Position numbers and translations under genes: made by a program. From Aspidapion aeneum (Eukaryota > Arthropoda > Insecta > Coleoptera > Brentidae): DNA of 64,000 nucleotides. The stretch spans positions 56,410,108 to 56,474,107 of the forward strand of contig OY755044.1 of the NCBI GenBank assembly GCA_963576565.1, given 5' to 3'. Positions 1 to 12,257 of this stretch are shown piece by piece. Below the pieces are notes generated by a model. The model was not told where the DNA came from and made no database searches. It saw only the letters and a program-made list of their open reading frames with translations. Position 1 is the first letter of the stretch; each line of letters opens with the position of its first letter.

Positions 1-1171
1 GGTAGCCTGAAAGCTTAACCTCACGGAGTCCAAGATCTAATGGACACCTAATAAGTGTTGACAATTAACTGTTTCGTCCTTATGGGACTCCTCAGAACAC
101 TGCTGGTCAATGTGACAAATCTTGCGAAGTTAATTAGACGGTTTTGTCTCTAATCAAATCTAAATAGTGAGAAAACTATAGCAAGAGACGCCATCTACCG
201 AGATACGAGAGAAACAAAAAACCAAAGCAGGTGAAACATTGCTATACAGTATCGATCAATGAAAAGATCGAATGCAAATAAAAGAAAACAACTATAGTCC
301 GTGACCTACGACAGCTCTTTGTCTTTCAGGCCGGATCAACACATTGCATTTTTTACCCGTCATCAAGACAGTGAGCGTCAATCAACGGAATTTGTAAGCC
401 AAATAATACTAACAAACGTGGAATTTCGTACCCGTGAATTTAAAAATCAAATAAGTTTCGTGGCTAATCGGGCAAAAATGAGTTTTTTGTTTCCCTCATA
501 TTTTTCCGTGGGTAGCCTGAAAGCTTAACCTCACGGTGTCCAAGATCTAATGGACACCTAATAAGTGTTGACAGCTAACTGTTTCGTCCTTATGGGACTC
601 CTCAGAACACTGCTGGTCAATATGACAAATCTTGCGAAGTTAATTAGACGGTTTTGTCTCTAATCAAATCTAAATAGTGAGAAACTATAGCAAGAAGCGC
701 CATCTACCGAGATACGAGGGAAACAAAAAACAAAAGCAGTTGAAACACTGCTATACAGTAGCGATCAATGAAAAGATCGAATGCAAATAAAAGAAAACAG
801 CTATAGTCCGTGACCTACGACAGCTCTTTGTCTTTCAGGCCGGATTAACACATATTGCATTTTTTACCCGTCATCAAGACAGTGAGCGTCAATCAACGGA
901 ATTTTTAAGCCAAATAATACTAACAAACGTGGAATTTCGTAAGAGTTGTCACATTGACCAGCAGTGTTCTGAGAAGTCCCATAAGGATGAAACAGTTAAC
1001 TGTCAACACTTATTAGGTGTCCATTAGATCTTGGACCCCCGTGAGGTTAAGCTTTCAGGCTACCCACGGAAAAATATGAGGGAAACAAAAAACTCCTTTT
1101 TGCCCGATTAGCCACGAAACTTGTGTGATTTTTAAATTCACGGGTACGAAATTTCACGTTTGTTTGTATAA
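1..1171. repeat. Tandem satellite, about 510-bp period, ending in an inverted unit
   Basis: The block starting ggtagcctgaaagcttaacc at base 1 recurs at base 511. The second unit runs to about 942, where the sequence switches to the reverse complement of the same unit: 945-1068 matches the unit start and 1069-1171 matches the unit end, both inverted. The units differ by scattered substitutions and small indels. A 34-codon stretch is readable in both orientations only because the unit is repeated, so I do not call it a gene. The left edge continues beyond the window. Confidence 0.85.
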
Positions 1172-1958
1172 CCAATGTATCCTTTCTGTACTTACGTTTG
1201 GATCTTAGACCTGGACACTTACAAAACCAAACACGGATAAGGTAACAAAAGCCCAAAGATCAATGGAAAGGCAAATGTTACATGTAAAGCTAACAGTGTG
1301 TGTGTATGTATGTCTGTCCGTAACATGATTGCTCCTAAACCGCTGAACTGATTTTCACGAAATTTTCAATTAAAACAGTGTTCGACACTCTAACGAGCTG
1401 ATTAGATTTTGGTTAAAATCCATTGATGAAAATGACAGTTTTTGACAATTAAAAAATTAATAAAATGCTAACTTTGTAACGGAGCATCGCATCAATATGC
1501 GTTTTTCGAATACATTTTGCTCAATAATTTGAATAAATTGAACCAAAAACCTCATAGGAGCTTTAGTTTCTGAGATATTTACAAAAAACTGTTTGCAAGG
1601 CATATATATTATGGATTCACTTGAAGTGTGCTAATAGGCTAGCTAGGAAGGTATCAGGTCCGTCATGGATCCATTTATTGTTGTTGATATTATGGAAATA
1701 TTAAATTGAAACTTTCAAAATACCGGCTAAATTAAAAAAATAAAGATAGCAATTACGTAGGAACTGTTCTGTGTTCAACTTTGTTTTAAAAATCTAATGC
1801 CTTACATTTAAAGAAATACATACTTAAAATCTAAAAGTAAATAAAAATAGAGAGAAAAATAACAATCTTAGACGAGAACTCAAACAATATACAAAAAGTT
1901 TGGACAAAAACAATAAAAATAAAAAAATACATTCCGTATAATATGTAGATTTTAGATA
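1172..1958. other. AT-rich spacer with a repeat-tail-like motif
   Basis: No coding sequence is recognisable. Bases 1290-1380 carry GTGT/GTCTGTCCGT repeats followed by a segment about an unresolved 'cctaaaccgctgaactgatt' type. The same theme recurs near 34560-34680 and 55490-55580, which suggests a dispersed repeat family. Confidence 0.5.
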
Positions 1959-2251
1959 CAGTAGAACCTCGATTATCCGGGCGCGGATTATCCGGGCCAT
2001 CATCGAAATTGTGTTTTTGAAGTTCTATCGAAATAGCGTTACCGGAAATCACTCGACCAAAACCTTATGTAGAATTATATTTTTTGTTCTGTTATCTTTT
2101 TATGCAATGCATATAAACTTAGTTTGAACTTATGGGATCTTTTTTTTTCTGTCATATTTTATAATAATAAATGAATGTTCGGATTATTCGTGCTTTTCAC
2201 TTAACGTGCCTCGTCCGGTCCTGTGGAGCACGGATAATCGGGGTTCTACTG
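1959..2251. mobile_element. Non-autonomous pogo/Tigger-like MITE (293 bp)
   Basis: The left end CAGTAGAACCTCGATTATCC and the right end, reverse complement CAGTAGAACCCCGATTATCC, form terminal inverted repeats and are flanked by TA on both sides (1957-1958, 2252-2253). CAGTRGAACC(C/T)CGATTATCCG ends with TA duplications are typical of Tigger/pogo elements of the Tc1-mariner superfamily. There is no transposase reading frame inside, so it would need a transposase from elsewhere. Confidence 0.85.
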
Positions 2252-3011
2252 TACTAAAATTTAAAAAACATATCTTAAAATAATGTATAAATCTTGATTG
2301 AAATGTAAAAAAAGGATAATTGTTACCTTTTTCAAATACAATTTAAATGCGTTAGTTACTTAAGTTATCATAGTTACTCCCTGATTTTGGATTACCGACT
2401 TTCGAGTGATTACTGAATACTAAAATAATCGAAGGAAACAAAGTAATCACAGTAACGAAAGTAATCATTTAATTTTCGGATCGGTATTCGTTACTCCGTT
2501 ATTTGTCGAGTAACGAGTACTCGAGTAACGAATAGTTACTTTTTCAACACCTACAATGCGTGTTTCCTGTTTTTCCGTGGATCGTAGAAAGTTCGTTGAA
2601 ACGAATTCGGCGAGCGGCGTACATGCAGCGCGTGAGCGACGCACACGCGGCGGATTCGCGGTGCAAACAGGTAGGCTGTGCGTGTGACTTGTGAAACGAA
2701 CGACCATTGGCGGTCTTTACCCAACGATTATACACTAGACAGGATTTCGCAGTTTGCCGAATCTGTCTGCAATCGATGTTCAAGGTCAAACTCGCTGTTA
2801 CGTCACCACTTGTGCTGGGCAGAAAGCGGGCCTATCGTTATATTGGATTTTATGTGCTTTTAGAGCTATTTTCTTTATGCAAAATTGAGGCATTGTACAT
2901 TTAAAAATATTGTCTTTACAGTGATTTTATATTTAAAATATCTGTTAAATAAATTAAATTTAAATACTTAAAGTGAAAAAAAAAGCTACACATAATGTCG
3001 TAGTACCTATA
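2252..3011. repeat. Spacer with a possible hAT-like end near 2340-2560
   Basis: Bases 2340-2560 are full of alternating GTTACT / CGAGTAACGA motifs and finish with a strand that, read in reverse, starts tgttgaaaaagtaact, resembling hAT terminal and subterminal sequence. I could not find a matching partner end or an 8-bp duplication, so the assignment is weak. A GC-rich patch at 2600-2660 follows. No gene is visible. Confidence 0.3.
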
Positions 3012-3695
3012 CAGGGTGTCCCATAACTTAGGGGCCCTAGGCTAACAGGTGATAGAGGAGGTCATGTCTGATAAAAAAGTTTCTATAATGCATGGGTCGA
3101 AACTCTTTCTTTGTAGAGATACAGAGCATCAAAGTATTCAAATTTGGCAATTTTTTAAACTTTTTTGATAATAACTTTTTCAAAAAACGCAGTAAAAATA
3201 TGAAATTGGGTAAAGTCGTGTATCAGAACAAGAGCAATAAATTGAAATAAAACTTATTTTGAGAAAAATTAGTCGGTCAATTTTTTTTTAGAATTTTTTG
3301 GTATTAACTTTAATAAATGCCATATTAAACGCAATGTTTTTTTTTTATATTTTTTGTTAATAAAAGCAAGCCTTTCGCAACACGTAATAATAAATAAAAT
3401 ATTATTAATATTTTTTATACGCTTTTGGAGGTAATTTTGACAGCCTGTATCTTCTTAACTTGTAATTTTATTAAAAAAAGGAGTATCACATTTTTGAATC
3501 ACAATTAGCTGAGTATTCAGCTGGCTGTGATAGAATAATTTTCTTTTTTTTTGCAAAACCCTTTTTTCCCCACGCCTTTAACATTAAAAATCCTATATCC
3601 TTAAAACAGATGTGTGTTGACCCCATGTTATATGAACTTTTTTTTCGGAAATAACCACCTGCTGCACTATGGCCCCCAAGTTATGGGACACCCTG
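3012..3695. mobile_element. TIR element with CAGGGTGTCCCA ends (684 bp)
   Basis: The left end CAGGGTGTCCCATAACTT and the right end AAGTTATGGGACACCCTG are inverted repeats of at least 18 bp, flanked by TA (3010-3011 and 3696-3697). The interior is AT-rich with no transposase frame. Ends and TA duplication fit a non-autonomous Tc1/mariner-type element. Related ends occur at 11127-11377. Confidence 0.85.
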
Positions 3696-4566
3696 TATAA
3701 TTTGTCCAATTGTTTTAAAAGTATGTAAAGAAATTATTTTGCGATAATAGTTTAAAACGGAAATATAGGTAAACGAAAAATTTATTGATTTATTTAAAAA
3801 AGGAAAAGCACAAATATTGTTCTTAACAAATAGACAAAAAACAAAGAGAAAAAAATGCACATAATGTATAGTTTAATTATTACAACCGCTTTTTAAAGCA
3901 TGTTAAGAGATTATTAATTAGATAATTAAAAAACGGGAATATAGAACATAAAAAAGGATTTATTATTACCTACATTTTTACAAAAAAATAGAAAAATACA
4001 GATACATACAATAAATTAAAAATATTAATATAAATAGTAATATTTAATTTAGAAAAATATTCCTTTTCAATTCACAATCTTTTGTAATTTTCTTGATAGA
4101 TATTATTAAACAATTTTTTTTACCCTGTAAACAAACGTTCTTCTCTCTCCTGAATCGAATTTTTACACACTGTTAACAAACCAAACGTGAAAATGTTTAT
4201 TTATATGTCTTTTTTTAGTAGCACTGCACTAAAACAATCCAAAAAACACAAACTATTCAGCGAAATATCAACAAAACTCTCCTAAAAATACGAATAACAT
4301 CATATACAACGAACATAAACATAGGATTTAGCACAGGTGGTGACGTCACGCCGCTCTCCTCACCCCGCAAAATTTGTTAACACAAGTTAAATGGAACTAA
4401 GCAGTCCTTTATGTCTATAGTCCTTGGTCTTTACCAACCCGGATTACGCCCCATCTAGCAAGACCTGGCCAGGTGAAACTAGGGCCTTCAGATTAAGCGG
4501 TGCATATTTCGCAATATTACAATGACGAAATTTTTCCGTTACTACTTATCCATAAAAATTCTATTA
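3696..4566. other. AT-rich spacer, nothing recognised
   Basis: No significant reading frame, inverted repeat or known motif was found. The 4390-4500 stretch is less AT-rich than its surroundings but matches nothing I recognise. Confidence 0.5.
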
Positions 4567-5209
4567 TAGTGAAACCTCCTATAAGCGGACACTCACGGTT
4601 TCTTTAATTTTGTCCGTTTATTGGAGGTGTCCGCTTATGAGGGAGAACTGCGAAATTTTAATATAAATTTATTAACAATATCCGCTGCTTGAGTTTTTCC
4701 GATATTAAATTTTTCAGCAATCTTTCGTGCTGATAGTTGTTTCTTCTCCGGAGCGTTAAAAACTTCAATTTTTTCCCGTAAACTAAGAATTTTTTTACTA
4801 GGCGCCATTTCAAAGAGGTCTATTACTACCTATCTGAACAATAAAAATAAAAAACAGCAGTCCCGCCGAATAAAATATGTTGTAAATAAGACAGAAGTAT
4901 TTAGTCTCCGGATTAAAACGGAAAGAGGTAATTCCACGGCTGCAGAGTGCGTTGTTGCAAACATATTACATAATATTTATGCCCATGTCGTGCAGCGCTT
5001 CCTCTCGTTATCAGAGGTTCGAGTCCGGTTAAGGGAGGTTTCAGAATTTTTTATCCAAAAAAAGTTGTCCGCGTCCGGTTATTAGAGTGTCCGGTTATAG
5101 AAGTGAATTTTACATGTAAAGAAATAACAAAAAGCTTGGTTCCAACAAATTTGTCCGCCTAAAGGGAGTGTCCGCTTAATAGAGGTGTCCGCAAGGGGAG
5201 GTTTCACTG
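4567..5209. mobile_element. Internally deleted pogo-like transposon (643 bp)
   Basis: The ends TAGTGAAACCTCC (left) and GGAGGTTTCACTG (right) are inverted repeats flanked by TA (4565-4566, 5210-5211). Sub-terminal copies of tgtccgctta-type motifs repeat just inside both ends. The minus strand still holds the start of a transposase gene (separate entry), so this is a deletion derivative of a coding pogo-type element rather than a de novo MITE. Confidence 0.85.
4635..4808 (-). pseudogene. Pogo transposase N-terminal fragment (CENP-B-type HTH)
   Basis: The 57-codon frame starts with ATG at 4808-4806, preceded downstream by the terminal repeat. Its N-terminus reads MAPSKKILSLREKIEVF, followed by a second helix containing LSARKIAEKFNIGKTQ. 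This layout (basic start, LxEKxxVI-type helix, then SARKIAEKFxIGKTQ) is that of the CENP-B N-terminal helix-turn-helix found at the start of pogo/Tigger transposases, which bind the terminal repeats. The frame then runs into the opposite terminal repeat and stops. The DDE catalytic domain is absent, so the product could at most bind DNA. Homology is inferred from motif pattern only. Confidence 0.75.
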
Positions 5210-6229
5210 TATATATATTTTACTTAAGTAAACCAATATTAAGTTATATTAAACTAAATTTATATTTATTAATTCTATGAGCCATAATCGGGATTGAGGC
5301 TGCTCCCCTGATAGTCAAGATCCCAGAAACTCCCGATCTCTCTTACAGGGTAGCTATTCTGGGCCTTCACCGATGTGATAGTCCCCATTACACTGTGGCC
5401 AATGGCAAGCTTTAAATTAGCTCCGAGCCGTCACGTGCTATGCGAATAGAGCTTCATTGCGCAAGCTTCTCCTACGATTCGACCGAGAAACGTTCAGTGG
5501 GTACGAGGCAGGAGAACAGATTTCACTTCAAACGCATGAAATTCACTAACTCCGAAGAGCGGGCGAATATACCATTGGTAGAAATAAGTCATTTCGCACA
5601 ACGCGCGACCGCTCAGAGTTGGATATTGGTCGAAACGTGTGATGTAGATGGTCACATCGTTCAAGACCCAGAATAGGTACACAGAAGGATTTCCGATGGT
5701 TTTAGTTAAGAGATAAAGTTATTTTGACGTGCAGTACTAGATATTTATATGGCTTAAACTGTTTTATTAGCAAAATGTAAAATTTATGCAATGTTTATTT
5801 TACGGTCAAAAGGTTTGCTTAGTTTCGGCAAATATTAATGTATTTGTAAAATGGTAATTTATATGGATATTTCAAATGTTAGTAATAATGTTTTGCATGT
5901 TTTTGAAAATTACTTGGTATATTTTAAAACTAATATAAATCCGTTATAAAACAAAACGCATAATTATTCATAAATTTGGTTTTTGTGTTAATTATATTAA
6001 ATTATATTTAACATTCTTTGTACAACGATGGCTAATAGTAAATTCATTTTAGTGAGCAGTATTTTATTATCATTTTGGACATAAATTAAACTTCATATTA
6101 AATAATATTTGTTGTGTTTAGCTTCATTTTGTTACGCGCATTGGGAACAAAAAAATAATCGCAAAAAAGCTCTCGACCGTTACTTTTAGATCTTAAGCTG
6201 TATTTCTAATCGTGTTTGTTGTCGAAGTC
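5210..6229. other. Spacer, no gene recognised
   Basis: Bases 5280-5690 are less AT-rich and contain a 78-codon open frame on the plus strand (5440-5676), but it has no recognisable motif and an overlapping antisense frame of similar length. I regard it as an unclassified repeat fragment. 5700-6229 is AT-rich with nothing identifiable. Confidence 0.4.
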
Positions 6230-6900
6230 GAACACCAGCACGCTTGCTATGCACACGATCCGACGTGCACACGGTGACTAGAACCGGTGGTGTTCGGATC
6301 TTATATGATCTCGCTATGTCGAATTTTTCACGTCTCTGGCGGTCCAGCTGATTTTTGTAAACAAAAGTTAGATCAGTTAAATACGATATGAACAACTAAT
6401 ATTTTTTGAATTTCTTGAAAACTTGAGCAATTTTCCTATTGTTTAGTCCTATACCAGTCGTTATTTTTAGCATGCTTGATTTTTCTTGACACAAAAATTA
6501 AAATTGGAAGGAAATAATGTGTTCGTTTCAGCTTAAAAATTAATCCGCTAACCTACACCTTTATTTCCTTCTCAAGTCCTCAGTTTTCCTTAGATATTAA
6601 ACGATCACATTCAGTTGCAATTGCATTTTAAAATTTGTGTAATAAAAAATAACGCGGGCTAAAGAAAATAACAACAATACGTCTAAAATATTATATTTTA
6701 TAAGGATGTAGTAAAAAACAGTAGGAAAATTGCCTTAGTTTTCAAAAAATTCAATAATAATTAGTTATTCATATCACATCTAACTTTGTTTACAAAAATC
6801 AGCTGGACTAACAGGGACGTGAAAATTCGGCAAATATATATATAAGATCCGGACATCTATTCTAATCACTGTGGTGCTTGCACGCATCAAGTTTTTCAGA
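6230..6900. repeat. Imperfect long inverted repeat (fold-back element)
   Basis: The segment 6235-6445 is matched in reverse complement by about 6710-6890. Landmarks shared in inverted orientation are the TTTGTAAACAAAAGTTAGAT block (6354-6373) against ATCTAACTTTGTTTACAAA (6778-6796), and CAGCTGATTTTTGTAAACAA against its mirror. The arms are roughly 180-200 bp and clearly diverged, with an AT-rich loop of about 270 bp. Outer boundaries and any target duplication are unclear. Confidence 0.6.
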
Positions 6901-7355
6901 CATGCAGTCACCCGTGCTACTTACCCCTATTTCTTAGGGAAATCAGGGATAAGTCTTGTGCCTATTTTTACACGTTCTCTAGCTAATCATTTTTTACTCA
7001 TGCTCCATAGCATTGGGTGGTAAATTAAAGCCCGCTTGGCCACTCAACAACGATAGAAAAAATCGAGTATAATTATTTACAGTCCATTAACCCCAATCTG
7101 AACATTTGTTGATTATTGGCTATTTAAATTATTCGACAGTAAGTTTTCAATTTTTAATAAAAAATATTACATATACTTTTAAAAATATTGTTTTTTGCAA
7201 ACATAACCTAAAAATTTGCAATACACATATGCTAACTACATCAGGATCGACGCTCGCACGCTAATTCGTCATGACTCCCATGCTGGCGATCGACTCAGCC
7301 CGCCTTCGAACCTTGAGACTGTGGTAAAAAACTGTGCTGGTCAATACTTCAATAC
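6901..7355. other. Spacer, nothing recognised
   Basis: No gene or repeat boundary is visible. The reverse transcriptase remnant starts just after this stretch. Confidence 0.4.
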
Positions 7356-8160
7356 TACGTAGATGACTGGAAATTGTAATATTCATTTGACAAAAACAAT
7401 ATTCCCGAGGTATGTGTCAGTATAAATGAAGACATCAGAGCTCTTAATGAGTATTCCACTAAACATTCCCTACTTCTAAATCCACAAAACTGCTGTCTGA
7501 TACTGTTTGGAGCGAACCAAAGAGTTGTTGAACAATAGCAGAACCAGTTCGAAATAAAAATAAAAAATAATACTCTACCAGTAAAAAACCAAGCTAAAGA
7601 TCTGGGTCTAATGTTGGACAGCAGCTTAAGGTTCACCAAGCACATATCATTATGTATGCAAAAAGCTTTCGTTAGACTTAAGTTCATTTATAGTAACTAA
7701 CACATACTAAGCCAAAAACTAAAGACATTTTTGTGTAACTCCCGAGTTTTGTCTGTATTTAATCATGATTGTCGTTTATGATAAATGTTTAACAAGAGAG
7801 AAAAAGAAGGGCCCAAAAATGCAAAACTGGTGCTTAGTGAAACATGGTGGCTAAATATGGAAAATAGGAGGAAACTTCATAAAGCATGCTTCTATCATAA
7901 AATAATACATTTAAGGAAACCATAGTATTTATTTAAAAAAGTTAAGCTGCGTTCACAAACACATAACATAAATACTCGATTTTAAAATAAAATAACCCCG
8001 CCAAACCATAAAACCAAATTCTTTGAGAGAAGCTTCTCATACGAAGGTGCAAAATTGTACAATTTCATCCCGAATGAAATAAAGGCAAAGCCTGTAACAA
8101 ATTTAAAAAAAACTTATCGAGACTATCTTCAAAAACAACAAAATTCGTGACTGTTAATAT
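7356..8160 (+). pseudogene. CR1/jockey-like LINE reverse transcriptase remnant (C-terminal half)
   Basis: Reading the plus strand from 7356 gives a YVDD box (RT motif C). After a stop codon follow an INEDIRALNEYS-type helix, LLLNPQNC.LILFGAN (the conserved LN-x2-K/C-..FG thumb-region pattern), KDLGLMLDSSLRFTKHI, and much later YNFIPNEIKAKPV, close to the C-terminal signature of CR1/jockey/L2-type elements. In-frame stops occur at about 7377, 7540 and 7699, and further frame changes follow, so it is long dead. It lies on the opposite strand to the APE-type LINE next door and is a different family. The N-terminal endonuclease and the front of the RT are missing, and no poly-A tail or duplication was found. 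Confidence 0.7.
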
Positions 8161-8289
8161 ATTGTGTAATTCAAAATTTATCTAATTTTAACTCTGTATA
8201 TTTAATTCTATTTTCTGCAAACTCCTTCTTTCTTTTACTATTTTTTTCTTTCTTTTACTATTTCTATTTTTATTTATTTAGTCGGCTTA

Positions 8290-10262
8290 GAACGTATTTC
8301 TACGTTGTCCGATGCCTATTCTCCACCTCCTTCAATCCTGACAATCATCTTCGGTCAGATTTTTTTGACTCATTGATCTTTGGATTGACTGTTGCCATTC
8401 TAGTTTAGGACGCCCTCTTTTTCTGCGCCCTATTGGTTGCCATTCCAGGACCTGCTTTGGTAATTTTTCGTCGTGCATCCGTTGTACATGGCCGTACCAT
8501 ATCAGTTGTCTTTTAGTGATGTCATCCGTTAATTTCTTTTATGATCTCATTTCTTATGTGATCTGTTCTAGATATTCTCATTGATCTTCTTATTGCATCC
8601 ATTACGCGACAAGTCTCTATTCCATACACCAGCGTGCTTTTCACCATTGTTTCATATATGTTAAATTTAACATTCTTTTTTATCTCTCTGCTCCATAAAA
8701 TACTGTTAAGACATCTAATAACCTTTTTTGCTTTTACTATTCTTTTTTCCAGTTCTTTACGCTGTTCCTGTCTTATCAAATGTGACACCCAAGTATACAT
8801 ACTCATCAGTGCATGGAGATATTACTTGTCCATTGTCTAGTTCTAACTCACTGGATTCGTTTCCAATACATAAGTACTGTGTCTTGTCCACGTTCACTGT
8901 TAATCCCCACTTTTGGTATTCTTCCATTAAATTTCTCATCATATACTCCATGTCCTCTTTATCATTAGCTACAATTACTTGGTCGTCAGCAAACTGTAGT
9001 GTGTATATGGTAAATCGGTCGTTAAGTTGTATTCCCATGCCGTGCACTTTTCGTTTATAGTTTTTTAGAGCTACTGCTATATATATTTTAAAAAGAGTTG
9101 GAGAGATACATTATCCCTGTCTTAAGCCTTTTGTTACCAGGAATTCTTTTGAAAATCGATTTCCAATCTTAATTTTAGATTTTGACCCTTTGGATAGTTC
9201 TTTAATCGCTTTTATGTATGTATGGTTGTTATTAGTCTGCTCTAACACTGTCCATAGTTTTTCTACTGGAACGGTATCATATGCTTTTTGTAGGTCCACA
9301 AAGGTAACATGAGTCTCTATATTTCTGGCGCTCCTCTTCTCAATTACTTGTTTAAGACAAAAAACATTATCACTACAAGATCTGCCTGCACGAAACCCAC
9401 TTTGCTCTTCTTCTTCTTGCTCATGAAAATCATTCTCTATTAGATCTCTAAGAATCCTACCGTACAATCTACTTAGAGTACTGGTTACTGAAATTCCTCT
9501 GTAATTATTGCAATCCAGCTTGTTTCCTTTTTTATGTATTGAGGATATGAATGCAATTTTCCAATCAGGTACTGGATGTCCGTTTATGCATTGATTGATA
9601 ATATATGTGAGATTTTCGATTAGTTTCTCTGATCAATATTTGAGCATTTCAGCATATATTCCTCCAGGTCCGCTAGCTTTTCCGGATTTAAGCTTTTTAA
9701 TACTATTTTTTATCATTTCTTTTTCGATGATTACTTCCTCTCCGTGTACTTCTATGTCTCTCCTCGGAGAGGCTGCCAGATATTCGGGTCTCGTTTCCTG
9801 CAGCAGTCCCTTGTAGTGTTCTGTCCATTGTTCTGATTTGATGATCTGGATGTTTACTTTTTCTTTTGTTGGGTTTTTTACTGTAGAAATGAATTTCCAT
9901 ACTTCAGAACTCTGCCTACCTCCTACGTGTGTATTTATATCGTGGCATTTGCGCTCGAACATTTAATTTTTTTATGTGCGTATCGAATTTCTTAGCTGTC
10001 TTCTGGTTTCCCTGTAGATTTCTAGGTCTCTTTGATCTTTAGTATTGAGCCATTTCAAGTATGTGCGTTTTTCTCTTTGACCATTTCCTGTATTTTTTCC
10101 GTCCACCACATCTTCCTGCTATTTCTATTATCTGGGTATCCAACAGCTTCGATGCTTGCTTCCTTCAAGCTTTTTATTATGTTTGTATATATCTCTTCAA
10201 ATGAGTGTTCTGTATTTATTAATTTTTTATCTAATCGGTTCTGATACAATCTTTGAGTAATT
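8290..10262 (-). pseudogene. APE-type LINE reverse transcriptase, 3' two-thirds of the ORF
   Basis: Successive minus-strand frames give the RT in order: a linker region (10249-10055), a KLKSGKASGPGGI finger motif near 9660, GFRAGRSC and FVDLQKAYDTV (motif A, about 9270-9400), GLRQG (motif B, about 9111), FADDQVIVAND (motif C, about 8975), the KTQYLCIG / YLGVTFDKTG thumb (about 8770-8890), and a C-terminal region with WYGHVQRM and GRRKRGRP motifs near 8400-8500. At least four frameshifts or stops separate the open stretches. The domain order and tail match the RTE-like insect LINEs often annotated as craniofacial development protein 2-like. Its 5' part lies at 13504-14077 and 30978-31105, separated by two later insertions. 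Confidence 0.85.
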
Positions 10263-11126
10263 TCGATTTCTAGACTTTAACACCAGTATTTACTAAGACC
10301 TTAAGACTTAGCATTGTAGACCGGGTTTAAGTATCAAGTCTATAGACTTGATACCGACCGGTTTAAGTGTATTTTTTAATACTCACAGATCAAATAGCTG
10401 CAAAGATATGGTTCACCCCAAAGAAATTCAAGGAACCCTTGAATGTTTTTGGTTCACCCTAATGTGCAATATGATAGTAAGCATTTCTCAGTGAGTTTTA
10501 TCTCATATAAATTTAAATTAACTTTAGAAATAAAGAAAAACCACATAAAAATTTTGTAGCCAAATGTCATTTTTTGGAAAACAAAGTCTCAAATTGTAGT
10601 ACCACCCCTGAGGGGTGGTTTAAAGTTCGAAAAACAATGGAAATAATCCATGATTGACAAAAAAACTTACATACAATAATATTCAAAGCTAAATAATACA
10701 TAAATAACTTAAAACTATATCTGTAGATGCATTACCGTATTAAATACGTATCAATATTTAAATACTGTAAAAAGCACAAGATATATTAGAATCTCTTTTC
10801 AATAACTCATTCACTAAAACAATCGACCATCGCACAGAGGGGCCAAATGGAGCTAATGTCGGAAATAATTATTTAAACACCCAAAATATTAGAAACAAAA
10901 ATAATGTGTATTGGTTATTGTGATATAGGTTAAAATGCACCTGTTTAATATTTTATAAAGCTTTAATATTTGTTTTTTTTACAGGGTGATTTATAAATAG
11001 ATTTTTTAAAAGAAATTTAAGTACTTTTACACAAAAAAGTAATTAAGACATTTATGAAAAATGAGTTTAAAAATTCTACATTTTATAATATTTCTGTTTA
11101 AGTTATTTAACCTGGCTCATAATATA

Positions 11127-11377
11127 CAGTATGTCCCAAAAGTCTGGAATCACATTTTTTTTTAAATTTGGAGATAAAATTATGGACACGTCAATTTTGA
11201 AATAGGAAGAGGAGTCACCTAAAAATACTATATTGTACAGAGGGTCCTGCATATTTTTTTACTTATATTGCATCTAAAAATTAATTTTACCATTTTCTCA
11301 TAAGTACGTATTAATAAGTTCTTCCTTGGTACTGAAAAACTAATGCAATAAACAAGCTTTTTTCCTGGGACACCCTG
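11127..11377. mobile_element. Small mariner-type MITE nested in the 3.2-kb element
   Basis: The left end CAGTATGTCCCAAAAG and the right end CTGGGACACCCTG, reverse complement CAGGGTGTCCCAG, are imperfect inverted repeats with TA flanks (11125-11126, 11378-11379). The ends resemble those of the 3012-3695 element, so the two may share a transposase source. Confidence 0.7.
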
Positions 11378-12099
11378 TATATATATATATTTTTTTTTCT
11401 ACTGTTTTGGCCCATATTTATTTATAGTTTTGGTCTGTCTAGCAAAAATTTGAGGTGAAATACCTTTTTTATGTTGCCGCCCGGTAAATCTAAGAATAGT
11501 TAAAAATATAAAAACTAATAACTTTAAAACTAAACACGAAAAGTGGTTTAATAAATCTGCAATAAAACAATTAACAACTATAACAGTGGAGCCAATCAAA
11601 AAACAAAAGTAACTTTTTTCTTGCAATATGGTATAAAACTATTAATTCCTGTTAAAATACATTATGCTAGTTTTAAAATTCGGTAGTAGTGCTGATATAA
11701 AAAAGTTGATTTTTTGACTAACCCCCATATATTATCTAACAAATTAAAAAAAAATTGCATTACAAGTGACTTTGTCTTTAGGCGTTTACTAAGCCATTTT
11801 TATGATAAATTAATTTTTATCGGTGAAGATGTAAGAGCTAATATTATTAAAACATACAAAAAAACAACCATTTCACGAATTTTGACCGTTTATATCTCAA
11901 AAACTGTACATAGAAAAACTTAACTTTAATTACATTTTTTTTTGTTACATACCCCACTATAATATACTAAAATTATAGCCAGTTCAACCGAGACAAAAAT
12001 TCCCCATAAGGCCTGTGTAAACTAGTAAACTTTGATAATCCACTTAACTCATTCCAAAACAAAAATCTGTCAAAATGATATTTTTGAAAAATTTTCGGG

Positions 12100-12257
12100 C
12101 ACCTTTCCTAAGTTAAAAATACGAAAACGGCAAGTTTGTAAAAGTTTTAATTCAAAATTTGACTTTCGAAGATTTTCAAGCACCTTTCCTAAGTTAAAAA
12201 TACGAAAACGGCAAGTTTGTAAAAGTTTTGGTTCAAAATTTGACTTTCGAAGATTTA
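12100..12257. repeat. 81-bp tandem duplication
   Basis: CACCTTTCCTAAGTTAAAAA starts at 12100 and again at 12181. The two copies are nearly identical over about 77 bp, differing chiefly at a TTAATTC/TTGGTTC position. The duplication lies inside the 3.2-kb TIR element and produces spurious open frames on both strands. Confidence 0.85.

Noticed and set aside
301..528. 75-codon frame in the satellite
   Set aside because: Repeats only because the satellite unit repeats, also seen inverted at 1047-1256. No motif, no gene-like codon use.
5440..5676. 78-codon frame
   Set aside because: Equally long antisense frame, no recognisable domain; treated as part of an unclassified repeat.
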